DNA of 64,000 bases from Cocos nucifera. Its lineage: Eukaryota; Streptophyta; Magnoliopsida; Arecales; Arecaceae. Positions within the stretch are counted from its first letter, which is position 1, and every line of letters starts with the position of its first letter. Location: positions 124,001 to 188,000 of the forward strand of contig QRFJ01006390.1 of the NCBI GenBank assembly GCA_006176705.1, given 5' to 3'. Below, one piece after another: positions 21,959-34,453 of the stretch. The notes beneath the pieces were generated by a model. The model was not told the DNA's origin. It saw nothing but the letters and a program-made list of their open reading frames with translations, and made no database searches. The position numbers and the translations under genes were made by a program.

Positions 21959-24900
21959 TTATTGATGATACATCCTCAGATTTTCTGAGTTCCATGGCCG
22001 AGGAAGCATTATCCCTCCAAGCTCCTTCAGGCGATAGGTTCTGGGTCGGATGACTTCCGTTACCTCGTACGGACCTTCCCAATTTGGAGCGAGCTTCCCT
22101 TGACTCTGAGGCTGAGAGACAGCGGATCGTCGGAGCACTAAGTCCCCCACTCTGAATGTCTTATTCTTAACCCTGGAGTTATAGTATCGAGCCACCTTTT
22201 GTTTATAGGTTGACATCCGGATGCGGGCTTCCTCCCTCTTTTCTTCCAGAAGGTCGAGGTTGACTCTATGGTCTTGGGGGTTGTGCTGCTCATTGAAGCC
22301 CACGACTCGTGCAGAAGGGAGCTTAAGTTCAACCGGGATAACCGCCTCAGTGCCGAAGGCCAAAGCGAAGGGTGTTTCTCCAGTTGGTATCCTCTGAGTA
22401 GTTCGGTATGCCCAGAGGACATGGTAGAGTTCGTCTACCCAGGCCCCTTTTGCCTTATCAAGTCTCGTTTTGATTCCTTGTAGCAAGGTCTAGTTGGTTA
22501 TCTCAGCTTCCCCATTGGTCTGCGGATGAGCCACAGAAGTGAAGCACTGGGAGATGTTTAATCCTTCACAGAACTCGACGAATCTAGTCCCGACGAACTA
22601 TCGCCCATTGTCGGTTATAAGGGTTCGGGGCAAGCCGAACCGGCAAACTAGTGACTTCCAAACGAAGTCCAGTACCTTGGCCTCGGTAATTTTCGTGAGT
22701 GGTTCAGCTTCTACCCACTTGGTAAAGTAGTCAATCGCGACCAAGAGGAACTTCCGCTGTCCCGACGCTGTCGGAAAGGGGCCGAGTATGTCCATTCCCC
22801 ATTGCGCAAACGGCCAGGGTGAATTGAGCGGAGTGAGTTTGGATGCCGACCGTCTCTGCACACTAGCATTTTTCTGGCAGCGGTCGCACCTCTTTACGTA
22901 TTCCATAGAATCGCAAAATAAGGTCGGCCAGTAATACCCTTGCCGAAGTAGCTTTAGCGACAAAGACCTCGCTCCTAAGTGGCTTCCGCAAAGTCCTTCG
23001 TGCACATCCTGTAGTACAAGATTAGCTTCTGAAGGTCGAAGGCATCTCAACAATGGAAGGGAGTACGACCTTTTATACAGCTGGCCTTCGTATATGACGT
23101 AGCGGAAGGCCTGATTTTTGAGTTTTCGAGCTTCTTTTCGATCGTGAGGAAGAACCCCCTCTTTAAGGTAGGCGACCAATGGGTCGATCCAGCTGGGCTC
23201 GAATTTCGTCTGTAGGATATCCTGAGATTCTTCTATAGTCAGATATTTCAGAGTTTCCTTAAATACTTCTTTGGGCAGTTCGGCTGGAGCCGAAGTGGCC
23301 AGTTTGGAGAGAAAATTGGCTTTCGCATTTTCTGTCCTTGGGATATGCTGAATGACGAAACTGCCGAAGGCCGGGATTAAACTCTTCACTTTTCCAAGGT
23401 ATCTCGCCATGTTCTCTTCTCTTGCTTCAAAGTTATCGCCAACTTGACCGACCACTAGCTGGAAATCACTGCAGACTCGAAGCCGATCTACTTTTAGCTC
23501 CTTCGCTATTTTTAATTCAGCAATCAGTGCTTCGTATTCGGCTTCGTTGTTGGTAGCGGGAAACTCAAAGCATAGTGCATACTCGGCGACAACTCCCTCG
23601 GGGCTGACCAGGACCAGCCCTGCACCAGCTCCAGTGGAGTTGGATGAACCATCCACGTGCAGAATCCAGGAACCTTCAGAGAGGTTGGCCCTTTCCTCGA
23701 GAAAGTTTGGCTGTGATGGTTCGACTTCGTCAAGGCTTGTTCTCGCCTTTGTGTTTGTCTTACTTGGTTCAAGTTCGGCTTCGTCCAGAATGGTGCATTT
23801 AATACAAAATCCGCCAGTACCTGGGCCTTGATTGATGGCCTGGGCTGGTAGTTGATGTCGAACTCCGTGAGCTCAATTGCCCATTTTGTGATTCTTTCGG
23901 AAGCGTCTGCTCGGTGGAGAACTGCTTTTATTGGTTGGTCTGTGAGGACCGTTATGGTGTGCTCCTGAAAGTAAGGTCGAAGCTTCCTGACGGTAATTAT
24001 GAGACAGTAAGATAATTTTTCTATTCGGAAGTATCTGGTCTCTGCGTCTCTTAGGACTCGGCTCACGTAGTAGATCGGTCGTTGCGTCTTTGCTTCTTCC
24101 CTAACGAGGACTGCCGTCAGGGCCACCAAGGAGACAGCTAGATACAGGAATAATTCTTCTTCAGATTCAGGTTTTGCCAGCAGCGGGGGTGTGCCGAGGT
24201 AGTTTTTGAGCTCCTCAAATGCTTGTTGACACTCCACCGTCCAGCTGAAGTCCTTTGGTCGCCTGAGAACCTCAAAGAAGGGCATGCAACATTCAGCCGA
24301 CCTTAAGACGAAGCGATTTAGGGATGCCACCCTTCCGGCCAAGCGTTGAACTTTCTTGATCATCTTTGGAGTGGTCATTTCTCGAATAGCTTGGATTTTC
24401 AGGGGGTTTACCTCGATTCCACGTCTCGACACCATGAACCCAAGAAATTTTCCGAAGGTTACGCCAAAGGCGCATTTGATAGGGTTCAGCTTCATCTTAT
24501 GCTTCCTTAGTGTATTGAAGGTCTCTTCAAGGTCAGCCAGATGGTCAGCTGAAGCTCGGCTTTTGACGAGCATATCATCTACGTACACCTCCATGTTGCG
24601 GTCGATCTGCTCCTTGAAAATTTTATTAACCAAACGCTGATATGTTGCTCCTGCATTCTTGAGTCCAAAAGGCATGACCTTGTAGCAATAAAGACCTCGG
24701 CTAGTGATGAAGGCTGTTTTTTCTTCGTCTTCAGGTGCCATGCGTATCTGGTTGTAACCAGAAAAGGCATCCATAAAGGTGAGAAACTCATGACCCGAGG
24801 TTGCATCCACCAACTGATCGATCCTGGGCAAGGGGTAACTATCCTTTGGACAAGCCTTGTTTAGCTTTTTGAAGTCGATGCACATCCTCCACTTGTTGTT

Positions 24901-25835
24901 TGTTTTCTTGACAAGAACCACGTTCGAAACCCAGGTCGGGTAGTGAACTTCCTGGATTAGTCCGACTTTAAGGAGTTTATCTACTTCTTCAGCGATCGCT
25001 TTCTGCCTCTCCGGGGCATGTTGGCGTAGTTTTTCTCTTATCGATTGGTGCTTCGGGTCGACTGCCAGCCGATGTTCCATGACCTCGGCGTCGATTCCTG
25101 GCATATCCGCTGGGGTTCAAGCGAAGATGTCCGCGTTTCTTCTGAGAAAAGCGACGAGCTGCTCCCAGACCTCGGCCGCTAGGTAGGAGCCGATCTGCAC
25201 CATATGCTCCGAGTTTCCATCATTTAAGGACACAGAGACGAGGTCCTCTGCAGGCTCAGCTCGTTCTTCAGCGAGGTCGTCACGGACGTCCAGTCCGTCA
25301 ACTAGACAGGGGTCGGGCTGATCTCCCTTATACAAGGTGATCGAGTAACAATACTTTGCTAGGGCCTGGTCTCCTCTGACTTCTCCAACCCCATAGTTCA
25401 TAGGGAACTTCATCTTTAAGTAATAAGTCGACACTACCGCCCGAAGTGTATTTAAACCAGGTCGGTCGAGGATCGCATTATAGGCGGACGAGGTCTTTAC
25501 GACTAGGAAGTCGACCCTGAGCTTTGGCCTGCTTTGGGTACTGCCCTGCTGTTACGGTCAAAGTTATGATACCTTCGACTGGTACGGTGTTGCCAGCAAA
25601 TCCAACTAGCGGAAGAATTCACCGAGCTCAATCGATCATCAGGTAGGGACATTTTCGAGAAGGCACCATAGAACAATACATCAGCCGAGCTTCCATTATC
25701 TACGAGGAACATGCGGCGTACATCGTAGTCAGCAATATTCAACGAAACTACAACCGCGTCATTATGCGGAAATTGGATTCCCTGGCCATCCTCCTCGGTG
25801 AAGACTATAGGCTCCGAAATCTTCCGTTTCTTCAT
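21959..25835 (-). pseudogene. Pol of element A: protease, RT, RNase H, archaeal RNase H, integrase
   Basis: Protease near 25710 has LVDNGSSADVLFY, the DNGSS form common in Tat elements. RT follows: WRMCIDFKKLNKACPKD, FMDAFSGYNQI, MPFGLKNAGATYQ, and YVDD as VYVDDMLVKS (about 24580). RNase H has LFLYLAVS ... RPIYYVSRVL ... VLTDQPIKAVL. A second RNase H (MDGSSNSTGAGAGLVL, NNEAEYEALIAELK, about 23655-23530) is the Tat hallmark. Integrase has the H-H-C-C finger ending CDRCQKN, the core GMDILGPFPTAS and DNGR (about 22850-22600), and ends LRMYHQ at 21959. Visible breaks: TGG to TGA after RRNADIFA (about 25117), a 1-base loss near 23794, CAG to TAG after DNGR (about 22595), and a frameshift within protease. 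Not functional as it stands, but young-looking. Confidence 0.93.
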
Positions 25836-27573
25836 CGATCCTTCAAGCCTGCTGATTTTCCTTTTGCTGAGATCCCCCTAAGATAGTGTTGATGACGCCA
25901 ACGGGTGGCCTGATCTTCTTGTTGGTTTTCCTCGCTTGGCGTTAGCATTCTCGGCCGATCTTCCACCCCCTCGGGCCGCCTTCGAAGAAACCGACTTAGT
26001 CTGCCTCGCCTGACGAGCTCTTCGATCTCGTCCTGGAGTTGAATGCACTCCTCCGTGTCATGACCGTGATCGCGATGGTAGAGGCAGAACTTGTTGGGAT
26101 TACGCTTGTAAGGGTGAGAACGCATTCTCTCTGGTCTTGGGAGCCATTCTCGAATCTCCATCAGAACTTGAGTCTTCGGGGTGTTTAGGGGGTGTAGTTG
26201 TGAAATCGTCATCGACGGGGAGAACTTCGGCGCTGAGGAGTACTTCGGCACTGAGGTGAACTTCGGCGCTGAGGTGAACTTAGGCGCGTCCTTCCGTCAG
26301 GGCTTCCCCGCTTCCGAGCTTGAGAGGGAATCCGAACTTGCTCGCGACCCAGGGGAGTCCTGGAGCGTGGCCGAGCTTCAATTCCGCTTCCTTTCTTCGG
26401 AGGGTCTATCCAGCCTGCCGATCAGCCGTTTACCACCGATTTCACCGTCCTTAGCTTCGAAGGCCTCCTCTGCCCGGGCATAACTTTCGGCCCGAGCCAA
26501 CATATCGGCAAAGTCCCTGGGATACTTTTTTTCCAGGGAGAACAATAGGTCATTTTTCTGAAGGCCGCTCTTGAGCGCGGCCATGGCGACCGATTGATCC
26601 AGGTCTCGGACTTCTAACGCAGCGGTATTAAATCGAAGAAATGAAAGCCCGGATGGATTCCCCTTCTCTCTGCCTGATGGCCATTAGGGAGTCTGAGCTT
26701 CGGCGTGGACGCCGACTACTGACGAAGTGGGCCGCGAATTGTTGACTCATTTGGTCGAATGACAGGATGGTACTCGGCTTGAGTGCCGAATACCAGTTTC
26801 TGGCGGCTCCTTTAAGAGTAGAGGGAAAAGCCCGGCACAGGATGGCGTCTGGCGCGCCATGAAGCAACATCGTCGTCCGGAAGGCTTCCAGGTGGTCGAC
26901 CGGGTCAGTGGTCCCATCATAGCTCTCAAACTGTGGGAGTTTGAAGTTCGGTGGGACTGACTGGTTCTTGCATAATTTTCTGTGAGAATGGAGGGTCGGT
27001 TCGGATCTCATTACCATATGAGGGAGGAGCGTGGCGGAGTTCTTCGATCCGACGGACTCATTTCCAAGAGCCTTCTATCCAGGAGATCTTCATGGTCTCT
27101 CATTTCTAAAGTCTTCTTGCTGATCGGATGAAAAGCTTCTCCCTGGGATGAGCTGCGGTCCGAACAAGGGCTCTCCTTCCGTTGCTTTCCTTTTTCCGGG
27201 AATTGGAGGTCGGGTAGCCCATGTTGATTGCCTCTGGACTGGACCACACGGCTCCTGGAAGGATCCTGCACCGATTGGACTGGTACGGCGGCTTGCTGGT
27301 GCATGGCTTGCATCGCGCTTGAACTGCCTCGGTGAGGCCACGAACCTGCTGGACGAGCAAGTTGAACTGTTCAGCGTCTACCACGGCCTGGATCGTTGGG
27401 ACTGGAGCGGTAGCGGACGGACCCGGACGGGATCGGGCCACAAAGGCCGCTGATCGTCGGGCTACGGAATGAGCCTGAGTCACCGGGGCTGGAGCTGGAG
27501 CGGATGGACTCGAACGAGATCGGGCCACGGAGGCCGCCGATTTTTGCCGAGTGGAGGCTCTCCTGGGGGGCAT
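25832..27573 (-). pseudogene. Gag of element A
   Basis: It starts MPPRRASTRQKSA at 27573, followed by DAEQFNLLVQQVRGLTEAVQ (about 27370-27310). The core gag domain is FKLPQFESYDGTTDPVDHLE ... AARNWYSALKP (about 26950-26760), then QKNDLLFSLEKKYPRDFADML (about 26540). A basic C-terminal part has a zinc-knuckle-like CLYHRDHGHDTEEC (about 26085-26044). That motif has C-H-H-H-C spacing instead of the CCHC of most gag proteins, as is usual for this lineage. Frameshifts occur after QEPCG-like sequence near 27250 and near 26630. It is the structural protein of the element particle by family. Relatives of both termini occur in elements B and C. Confidence 0.85.
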
Positions 27574-27696
27574 CTTTTCTCTTTGGAAGGGAACTTGAAG
27601 AGAGATTTCTCGAGCACTCCTTTAAGAGCAAAGGAACACCGGCTTCTTTTTAAAGAGGGAATCTTTGTCGGTAGGGCCCTCCTTCTAGCGCCAATC

Positions 27697-28589
27697 TGTT
27701 GACGCAGAAACTTGTCGTCGCCGGAGTTGAGGCCGAAGAGGCTGCCACCGGGGACCTGCAAAACAAAGTCTCGCTCGGAACCGGTGGGGGATGGCTCCGG
27801 CAAGACCCTCCGACGCTCAAGTTAGTTCCTGTCAACAGAAATGGAGTGCTCGATAGAGTATAGAGGAGAAGAAAAGGATTTTCAGAACCTGGCTTCAGTA
27901 TATTCGGAGGGTCCTTTTATAGAGAGAGCTTGTTGTAACCACCTTGGTTAATGGGCGTGGTAACTATCTTGATCAATGCCGGTCGTTATTGCCGATAAAT
28001 ACCGATCATTATTATCGATCGTTATTGCCAATCATTATTGCTGATAAGTGCCGATCATTATTGTTGTGTAACCGTAGCGAGATTGCCTGCAGGAATCCAT
28101 CACAAGGAGTTTGGCCATCGAGAAGCTCGTCCATTGAAAAAGCCTATAGGGAGTCCGGCTTCCGTAGAAACTCGGCCCGAGAGGAGGTTTTGGGGAAGTT
28201 CGGCTCCCGCAAAGGTCTGGCTGAAGTCCGATCGCTGGGAGTCCAAAGGAGTTCAGCCGCCAGGCAGTTCGGCTGGCAGTAGGAATTCGGCCCGGAGCTT
28301 GGGCGCTGAAGAGTTCGGCCGCTGGGCAGGAGTTCGGGGAGCTCGGCCATTAAGAGGGTTAGAACAAGCTTGGCCGCCGGGGGCTCGGCCGAAGCCCTGC
28401 CGCTTGGAGTCCAAAGGGGTTCGGGCAATATGTAGTTCGACCGCTTGAGGAGTTCGACCACTAGGAGTCTGAAGGAGCTCGGGCGATAAGTAGTTCGGCT
28501 AGGACGCGTCCGCTGAAGTTCTTTCGCATTGACCACATCAGATTGGGGACCGAACTTAACTTTGACAGGAGTAAAATTTATCCCCAACA
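27697..28589 (-). repeat. 5' LTR and adjoining primer site of element A
   Basis: 893 bp, minus-strand TGTTGGGGATAAA to CTGCGTCAACA. A TATA box (CTCTATAAAAGG, minus strand, about 27926-27915) lies mid-LTR and would drive the element. Just inside (27696-27676, minus) is GATTGGCGCTAGAAGG, the primer site; relatives in B (ATTGGTGCTAGAGG) and C (ATTGGCATTAGAG) confirm it. I could not assign the tRNA. Confidence 0.88.
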
Positions 28590-29218
28590 TATATCATATC
28601 ATTAAAATAAAATTTTTTATCTATTATATTATATCATTATTCATATACTGTATCATCGTTACCAATCAGCCATATATTCAACTATCTAAACGATTTTTGT
28701 CATATAACTAATCACATAATCATCAATTATTACTGTAATTTTTGATTAAAAAAATAACTAAAATTTATTAAAAAAATTAAATTTAAACTTTTTAAATATT
28801 AAAAAATTATTAAAAATTTAATCTAAATTTAGAAAATCAAAAAATATATATTTTTTTAAAAAATATTTATATATTATACATATAAATATAATAAAAAAAA
28901 TTTAAAAAAAATACCTCGAAGTATCGATGACATCTCGGCCACCTCGGTCCATGCAGCGTCAGAATGCTCAATCCATCCAATCAGCATCACTCACCGTAAC
29001 GTAATTAACCCCAAGAAATATCTCCTCCCTTGAAAACCGCTCCTGCACGCACTAACTCGCTTTACCCTCCACTCCAACCAACCCTTCCTCCTCCGTCCTC
29101 AATCACGCCTGGTTGGTCGGTCCAGTACATTCCCTTTCAATCTCCTCCTCCCCCGTTTTATGTACCCCACATTCCCTACCATCCCCACTTCCTCTTCTAC
29201 CCCCTTTCTTCTTCTTCT
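28590..29218 (+). promoter_or_regulatory. Upstream region of the carboxypeptidase gene
   Basis: 28590-28920 is AT-rich sequence continuing the insertion target of element A, with no gene. 28920-29218 turns C/T-rich (CTCCTCCTCCCCCG and many CTT runs near 29140-29215), as in many monocot 5' untranslated leaders. No clear TATA box or motif decides a start site. Element A lies immediately upstream, so the natural promoter is short or partly displaced. Confidence 0.4.
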
Positions 29219-32200
29219 ATGGGGAACCTCTCTCTCGCTCTCTTCTTCTCCGCCCTCCTCCTCTTCTCCTCCTTCTCGCCTTCCTCCGCCGCCGCTGCCT
29301 GGATCCCCGACGACCTCCGCCTCCCCTCGTCAGCGACTTTCCCGTCTGCCCACGCCGAGAAGCTGATCCGAGCCCTCAATCTCCTTCCCAAGGACCCCTC
29401 CCCGGAGCCCGCCGAAGCTGCCGCCGATGTCCCGGCGAAGAGGATCGTCGAGCGCCGCTTCAGCCTCGCCGGACTCACCGGCGGGGCCTCCGTCCAGGAC
29501 CTCGGCCACTACGCCGGCTACTACCGCCTCCCCCACACCCACGACGCCCGGTGAGGGCCCCTGTTCTTTCTCATCCGGTTTAGGGTTTTGATTTCATTGT
29601 CTTGTGGGTAATCCGGATGGTAATGCGACAATGGGGAACCAAAAGTTGCGATTTTGATGTGAAATTTGCGTGAATCGAGGAAATTAGGGTTTTGTGATTC
29701 GTGTTCATGGTACTCTTTTGCATGCAATTTGGCTAAAGGAGGTTGTTTGGTAATTGTAGGATGTTCTACCTGTTCTTTGAGTCGAGGCATAGCAAGAAAG
29801 ACCCGGTTGTTATTTGGTTGACGGGGGGACCTGGCTGCAGCAGTGAATTGGCCGTTTTCTATGAAAATGGGCCATTTACCATAGCGGACAATATGACGCT
29901 CGCATGGAATGAATTTGGTTGGGACCAGGTATAAGTTGTAATCGATTTAAGATGTTCCCTTTATCAAGCTTTTATTGGTTATTGCTCTCTGTGACCTATA
30001 GATTCTTGTATCCCCAAACTGCTGGCAACATCTAATAAGTTTACCGTAGTTGTTATTCTCTGTGCTGAAGATTTGTTTATTTATTGTTGGGTGGTGTGAT
30101 CACCTTGCTAGAGCAGCAGCAGGTTGAACTTAAAAAAGTAACTAATAAAATATAAGTCTGCTCTTTTGTTTTCTATTTTCCTGGGTGATCCGATACTTTG
30201 CACATATCTTGGCAATTCCATCATCTTATTTGCTATTTTATGGATGCATGTTGAGATACGTTACCTTGAATGCTTCATCAAAATGTTAATGTGCAAATTT
30301 TAATAATTCCATAAAGTGAATTTAGACATGCAATGCTCTTGTTTTTAAAAGATGACATTAATTTTTAAATTTTATTATCATAAGTTAGTCTTAGATAAGA
30401 ACCGATTGAATTAGAAACACAAGGAACATTGAATTTATTATATGAGGGTGGTCTATCGTGCATGTGGTCTAATATATTTTGTTAGTTTTGGCCTAAATTA
30501 TCTGAAATGAAAGGAACTGGTTGTATAATTATGGCTAAAGTCAGGTCGAAACATTCTATCGACAAGTTTAGATCTTTTATATTCTGTGTGTTGGCTGTCC
30601 TACATCTTTAGTTGCACAGAGAGTAGTGTCAGAAAGCTGTTTGTTAAATGAAAATAGCGTGGTGTCTCTGGTTTAACTCCTTATGTAGGATATTGTCTGA
30701 GTGGTATTTAGATGTTAAGGGAATCATATGTTGCTGAATTAGTCATTAGAAATAGAACTACATCTATCCATTTCATCAAGCATGCAACCAGCTTGCAACT
30801 ACTTTGATATTCTGCTATCTTATGGAATCTGTAAACCTAGAATGCAGAGTTGTCCATTTTTTTTTAAAAAAAATATAATTACAAAACCAAGGAGTACATT
30901 TACACGGCTTCCTTTCTTTGAAAGTCAATTCTCTTCTAAAAGTTTAATCCAGCTGAAACTAAACATTGCTTCATTGCTGGTTAATTTCCCTTTCTCTTGT
31001 CCAATTTTCAAACTAAACAAAGTCTAACCCTTTTGTTTTTCCTCTTCATGAATTCTGCAGGCATCAAACCTTTTATATGTTGATCAGCCCACTGGAACTG
31101 GTTTTAGCTATAGTACAGATAGCCGTGATATTCGTCATGATGAAAATGGCGTTAGTGATGACCTGTATGATTTTCTGCAGGTATGCATCATTCTTATAAT
31201 ACATGATCATGATCATTATTCTGAGTCGTCATTTGAAATATTTCTTGCTAATTGTGTTTTTCTTACCAATCAACAATTATATACATTAAAATGCAAGGGG
31301 AAATTATGTGAAATTAAAACTCTAAAATATTTTACAAAAAAAAAGCACTGTGAGAACTTCTGATCTAGAGCTGTGTGTCCTAATTAATCATGAATCTTCC
31401 TGACAAAACATTTATTTATAAATTTATGGTTGAAGCTCTTATGATGGACTAACATTTCTTTTTTTTGTTTTGAAAAAAAAATTATATGTTGCTATTTGTG
31501 TGCTTCTTATAGTTTTTTCCTCTTGTTTTAATAATATTTTTCTCACCACCCATCTTTTTTTGCTATTATGACATGTTGGGTTGAATATACTATTTGATGC
31601 CAATTTTTATTTATATGATTTGTTTTTCTTTCACTATAATTGATATTTCAATCAAAAGCAAAACGTTGTGCACCACGGTGGCTGTTGTTTGGTCATAATT
31701 TCTTACATGGTTCTTGCCAGGGAAATGGATGAAGCAGGATAGAACTGTAAACCACAGCAATATATTAAATAAAAGTGAGAAAATAGATAAAAACATCAAG
31801 AGTACAATTTCCATATGGTCTGCAGTTTCTTTCCATTGCCATTTCAAGTTTCTTTCTCAAACTTTCTTCCAACTTGCACAGCTGTCATTTATTTGTTTTT
31901 CGCTCGGATTAGATTCATTACACTTGTACATCCTGTTTTACTGGAGCCTGTGGATGTGAGAGTGCCATATTTTGATGGGGTGATTCTCTCTAATTCTTAT
32001 GTTCTTAGGCTTTTTTTGCGGAGCACCCTGAATATGTAAGTAATGATTTTTACATAACCGGTGAATCATATGCTGGGCACTACATTCCAGCTTTTGCAAG
32101 CCGTATCCACCAAGCAAACAAAGCTAAAGAGGGCACTTGCATAAATTTGAAGGTACACTTATCACATCTCCTGATTCATATTTTAAATTATGATTTGTAC

Positions 32201-33873
32201 CAACTCTTTTGTACTCAATTTGTTTCTGGTCATGCAGGGGTTTGCCATTGGGAATGGACTTACCGATCCAGCAATCCAGTACAAAGCATACACTGACTTT
32301 GCATTGGATAATGGAATAATTAAAGAATCTGACTACAAAAAGATCAACAAGTTTTATCCAGTATGTGAATATGCCATCAAACTTTGTGGTAAATCTGATA
32401 TTCCAACCTTCGTAATCATTACCTCGATCCTTTTTTCTCATTGAGTTGCTAGTGAAAGCATATTAGATTGTTCGGTAGTACTGACAGTTGTGCATATGGG
32501 AACATGTGTAGATTGTTCAATTGTTCCCTTGTTCATTATTTTGTTGCACGGCCCCAGAGTTCTCATTATCTACTTCTTTCATATTAGCACCTTCACCTGT
32601 GAATAACCTCCTAGACAGGAAATTTAAAATGAAATGTATGGTGGCTATGCTTTCCTATCTTTTCTCTATCTTTAGTAACTTTCTTATTCTGCCATTGGGA
32701 CAATGTATGATGCACTTCCTGTCATGCTTGCCTGCCAACTTGCTTACTTATGTGCTAATATATTCAATCATTAGTGCCTTCTCATGCACCATCAATTTTT
32801 CTCAAGATTTTATTACTACAGATTGACTTATTGGATGGGTAATGGTATCAATAATATGAATATAACTTTTCAGGTACATCAGGGACAATATCTTGCTTAG
32901 CTTCATATTTGGTTTGCAATACCATATTTAATTCCATCATAAAGATAGCTGGAAATATAAATGTAAGGGCATGTGACTGTTCTCTCTTCATTTGTTTCTT
33001 ACGTGGCAAATGAAACTCGCATCTCGCTTACTTTGTGCTCTGAAATTCTGTAGTATTACGACGTCAGAAAGCAGTGCGAAGGGAGCCTCTGTTATGATTT
33101 TTCAAACATGGAAAAATTCCTTAACCTGGAATCTGTTAGAGACTCCCTTGGAGTTGGAGATATTGAATTCGTTTCATGTAGCCCCACCGTGTACCAGGCC
33201 ATGCTCATGGATTGGATGAGAAATTTGGAAGTGGGAATTCCTGCCCTCCTCGAGGATGGCATCAAGCTGCTTGTCTATGCTGGGGAGTATGATCTCATAT
33301 GCAATTGGCTTGGTAAGCATCCTCTAATCCTTCGCTTGGCTTTTTAATCTTTTGCATGGGACCAATTATACCCCGTGCACCTTCAACCATGTATGCTGCT
33401 TTTCTTAAATACTAATATCCATCAAACCTCGAGGCTTCAAAAAATGATATACGAAATGCATTTGCCTCCTTTGAGCAGGAAACTCTAGATGGGTTCACTC
33501 TATGGAGTGGTCTGGCCAACAAAATTTCACCTCGTCAACAGAATTATCTTTTACCGTGGATGGAAAAGAAGCAGGCATTTTGAAGAGCCATGGGCCTCTC
33601 AGTTTCCTGAAGGTACCTTTTTTATTTCTTGTACTTGTTCCCTTGCAGTACTATAATAGTGAATTTCACTACCCAACATACGTAAATGGCTAATTAAAGC
33701 AAGCAAGGCAGGCCAAATTCATTTTTTTGCATCATGTGCAACAGGTTTATGATGCGGGTCACATGGTCCCAATGGATCAACCCAAGGCTGCTCTAGAGAT
33801 GTTGAAGAGGTGGATTCAAGGGAATCTTGTGGAATTTTCTTCGGAATCAAATAGCCTTAATGCTGAAATATAA
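29219..33873 (+). CDS. Serine carboxypeptidase (carboxypeptidase III / SCPL48-49 type), nine exons
   Basis: Exons: 29219-29550, 29760-29928, 31061-31180, 32009-32152, 32238-32388, 32874-32962, 33054-33312, 33479-33612, 33745-33873. All introns are GT-AG, phases agree, and the joined frame is open for 508 codons, the normal family length. Exon ends were chosen by homology pattern and splice sites. Signal peptide: about residues 1-27 ([14 protein letters not shown]). Substrate/oxyanion motif [11 protein letters not shown] at 131-140. Catalytic triad: Ser227 (TGESYAGHY), Asp415 ([11 protein letters not shown]), His472 ([11 protein letters not shown]). Possible N-glycosylation at Asn155 (NMT) and Asn437 (NFT). 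The N-terminal part before DLGHYAGYY is a propeptide. Secreted or vacuolar enzymes of this family remove C-terminal residues from peptides. MGNLSL is preferred as start; an in-frame ATG at 29030 would bury the signal peptide. Exon 1 is very GC-rich, a monocot trait. It appears intact. Confidence 0.93.
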
Positions 33874-34406
33874 TTAGGAAAGACTGCTTGGGCATCTTCG
33901 TGTGGATTGTGGAAATCGTTAGGAAGGGTGGCAAATAGCTTTAGATGTTAATTTGTTCCTTGGATATTACCCGTACTTCTGTAAATACTTTTGTTTCCAT
34001 GAAAACTTCTGACCATGGTTGCTTGAATTTTGTTCGGTTCCGCGTATGTCTTATGGCTGGAAGTTAACGGTGATCATTCGAACTGTCTGATCATCAAACA
34101 GAAAAATGTTGATTGGCTCGCTGCGAGTTTCTTGAATGTGGTGGCAGGTTGCAATTTCAAAATGTGTACCGGTTCGCTGGTATTAAATGCAATGCAATTA
34201 AGCTGGCTTGTGGAAGGAGTAGTTTGACGAGCGTTGTCTTTCGCCATCCTCCATTTGTGCAATCCATTCTCCTTGGAAGGAACTCGATTCTCCTCCGTTC
34301 GTTTCGATATTATGTAAAAGACGGGATGGCACCATCCTTGAAGGTAACCCTATCCGCGTGCGGCCGATCTATATTTTGTGCTCGACCAAATCCTTTGGCA
34401 CGGGCA

Positions 34407-34453
<47 letters not shown>

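Larger units (their letters stand above)
19756..28589 (-). mobile_element. Ty3-gypsy retrotransposon, Tat/Retand type (element A), nearly full length
   Basis: 8.8 kb on the minus strand. Order from right to left: 5' LTR, primer site, gag, protease, RT, RNase H, archaeal-type RNase H, integrase, tandem-repeat 3' region, polypurine tract, 3' LTR. A second RNase H between the first RNase H and integrase is diagnostic of the Tat lineage. A duplication TATATC flanks both ends (19750-19755 and 28590-28595), so this is an undisturbed insertion. The lesions I could see are few (a 1-nt loss before the second RNase H, nonsense codons in the protease-RT linker and integrase, gag frameshifts). It inserted about 630 bp upstream of the carboxypeptidase start codon. 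Confidence 0.93.

Noticed and set aside
29030..29218. Longer N-terminus of the carboxypeptidase from an in-frame ATG at 29030
   Set aside because: The extension is Pro/Ser-rich leader-like sequence, and it would place the hydrophobic signal peptide in the middle of the protein.
29113..29583. Overlapping 156- and 93-codon frames in exon 1 of the carboxypeptidase
   Set aside because: Shadows of a GC-rich coding exon; Arg/Pro-rich and without known motifs.
30782..31027. 81-codon plus-strand frame in intron 2 of the carboxypeptidase gene
   Set aside because: It lies between well-supported splice sites, is AT-rich, and lacks homology.
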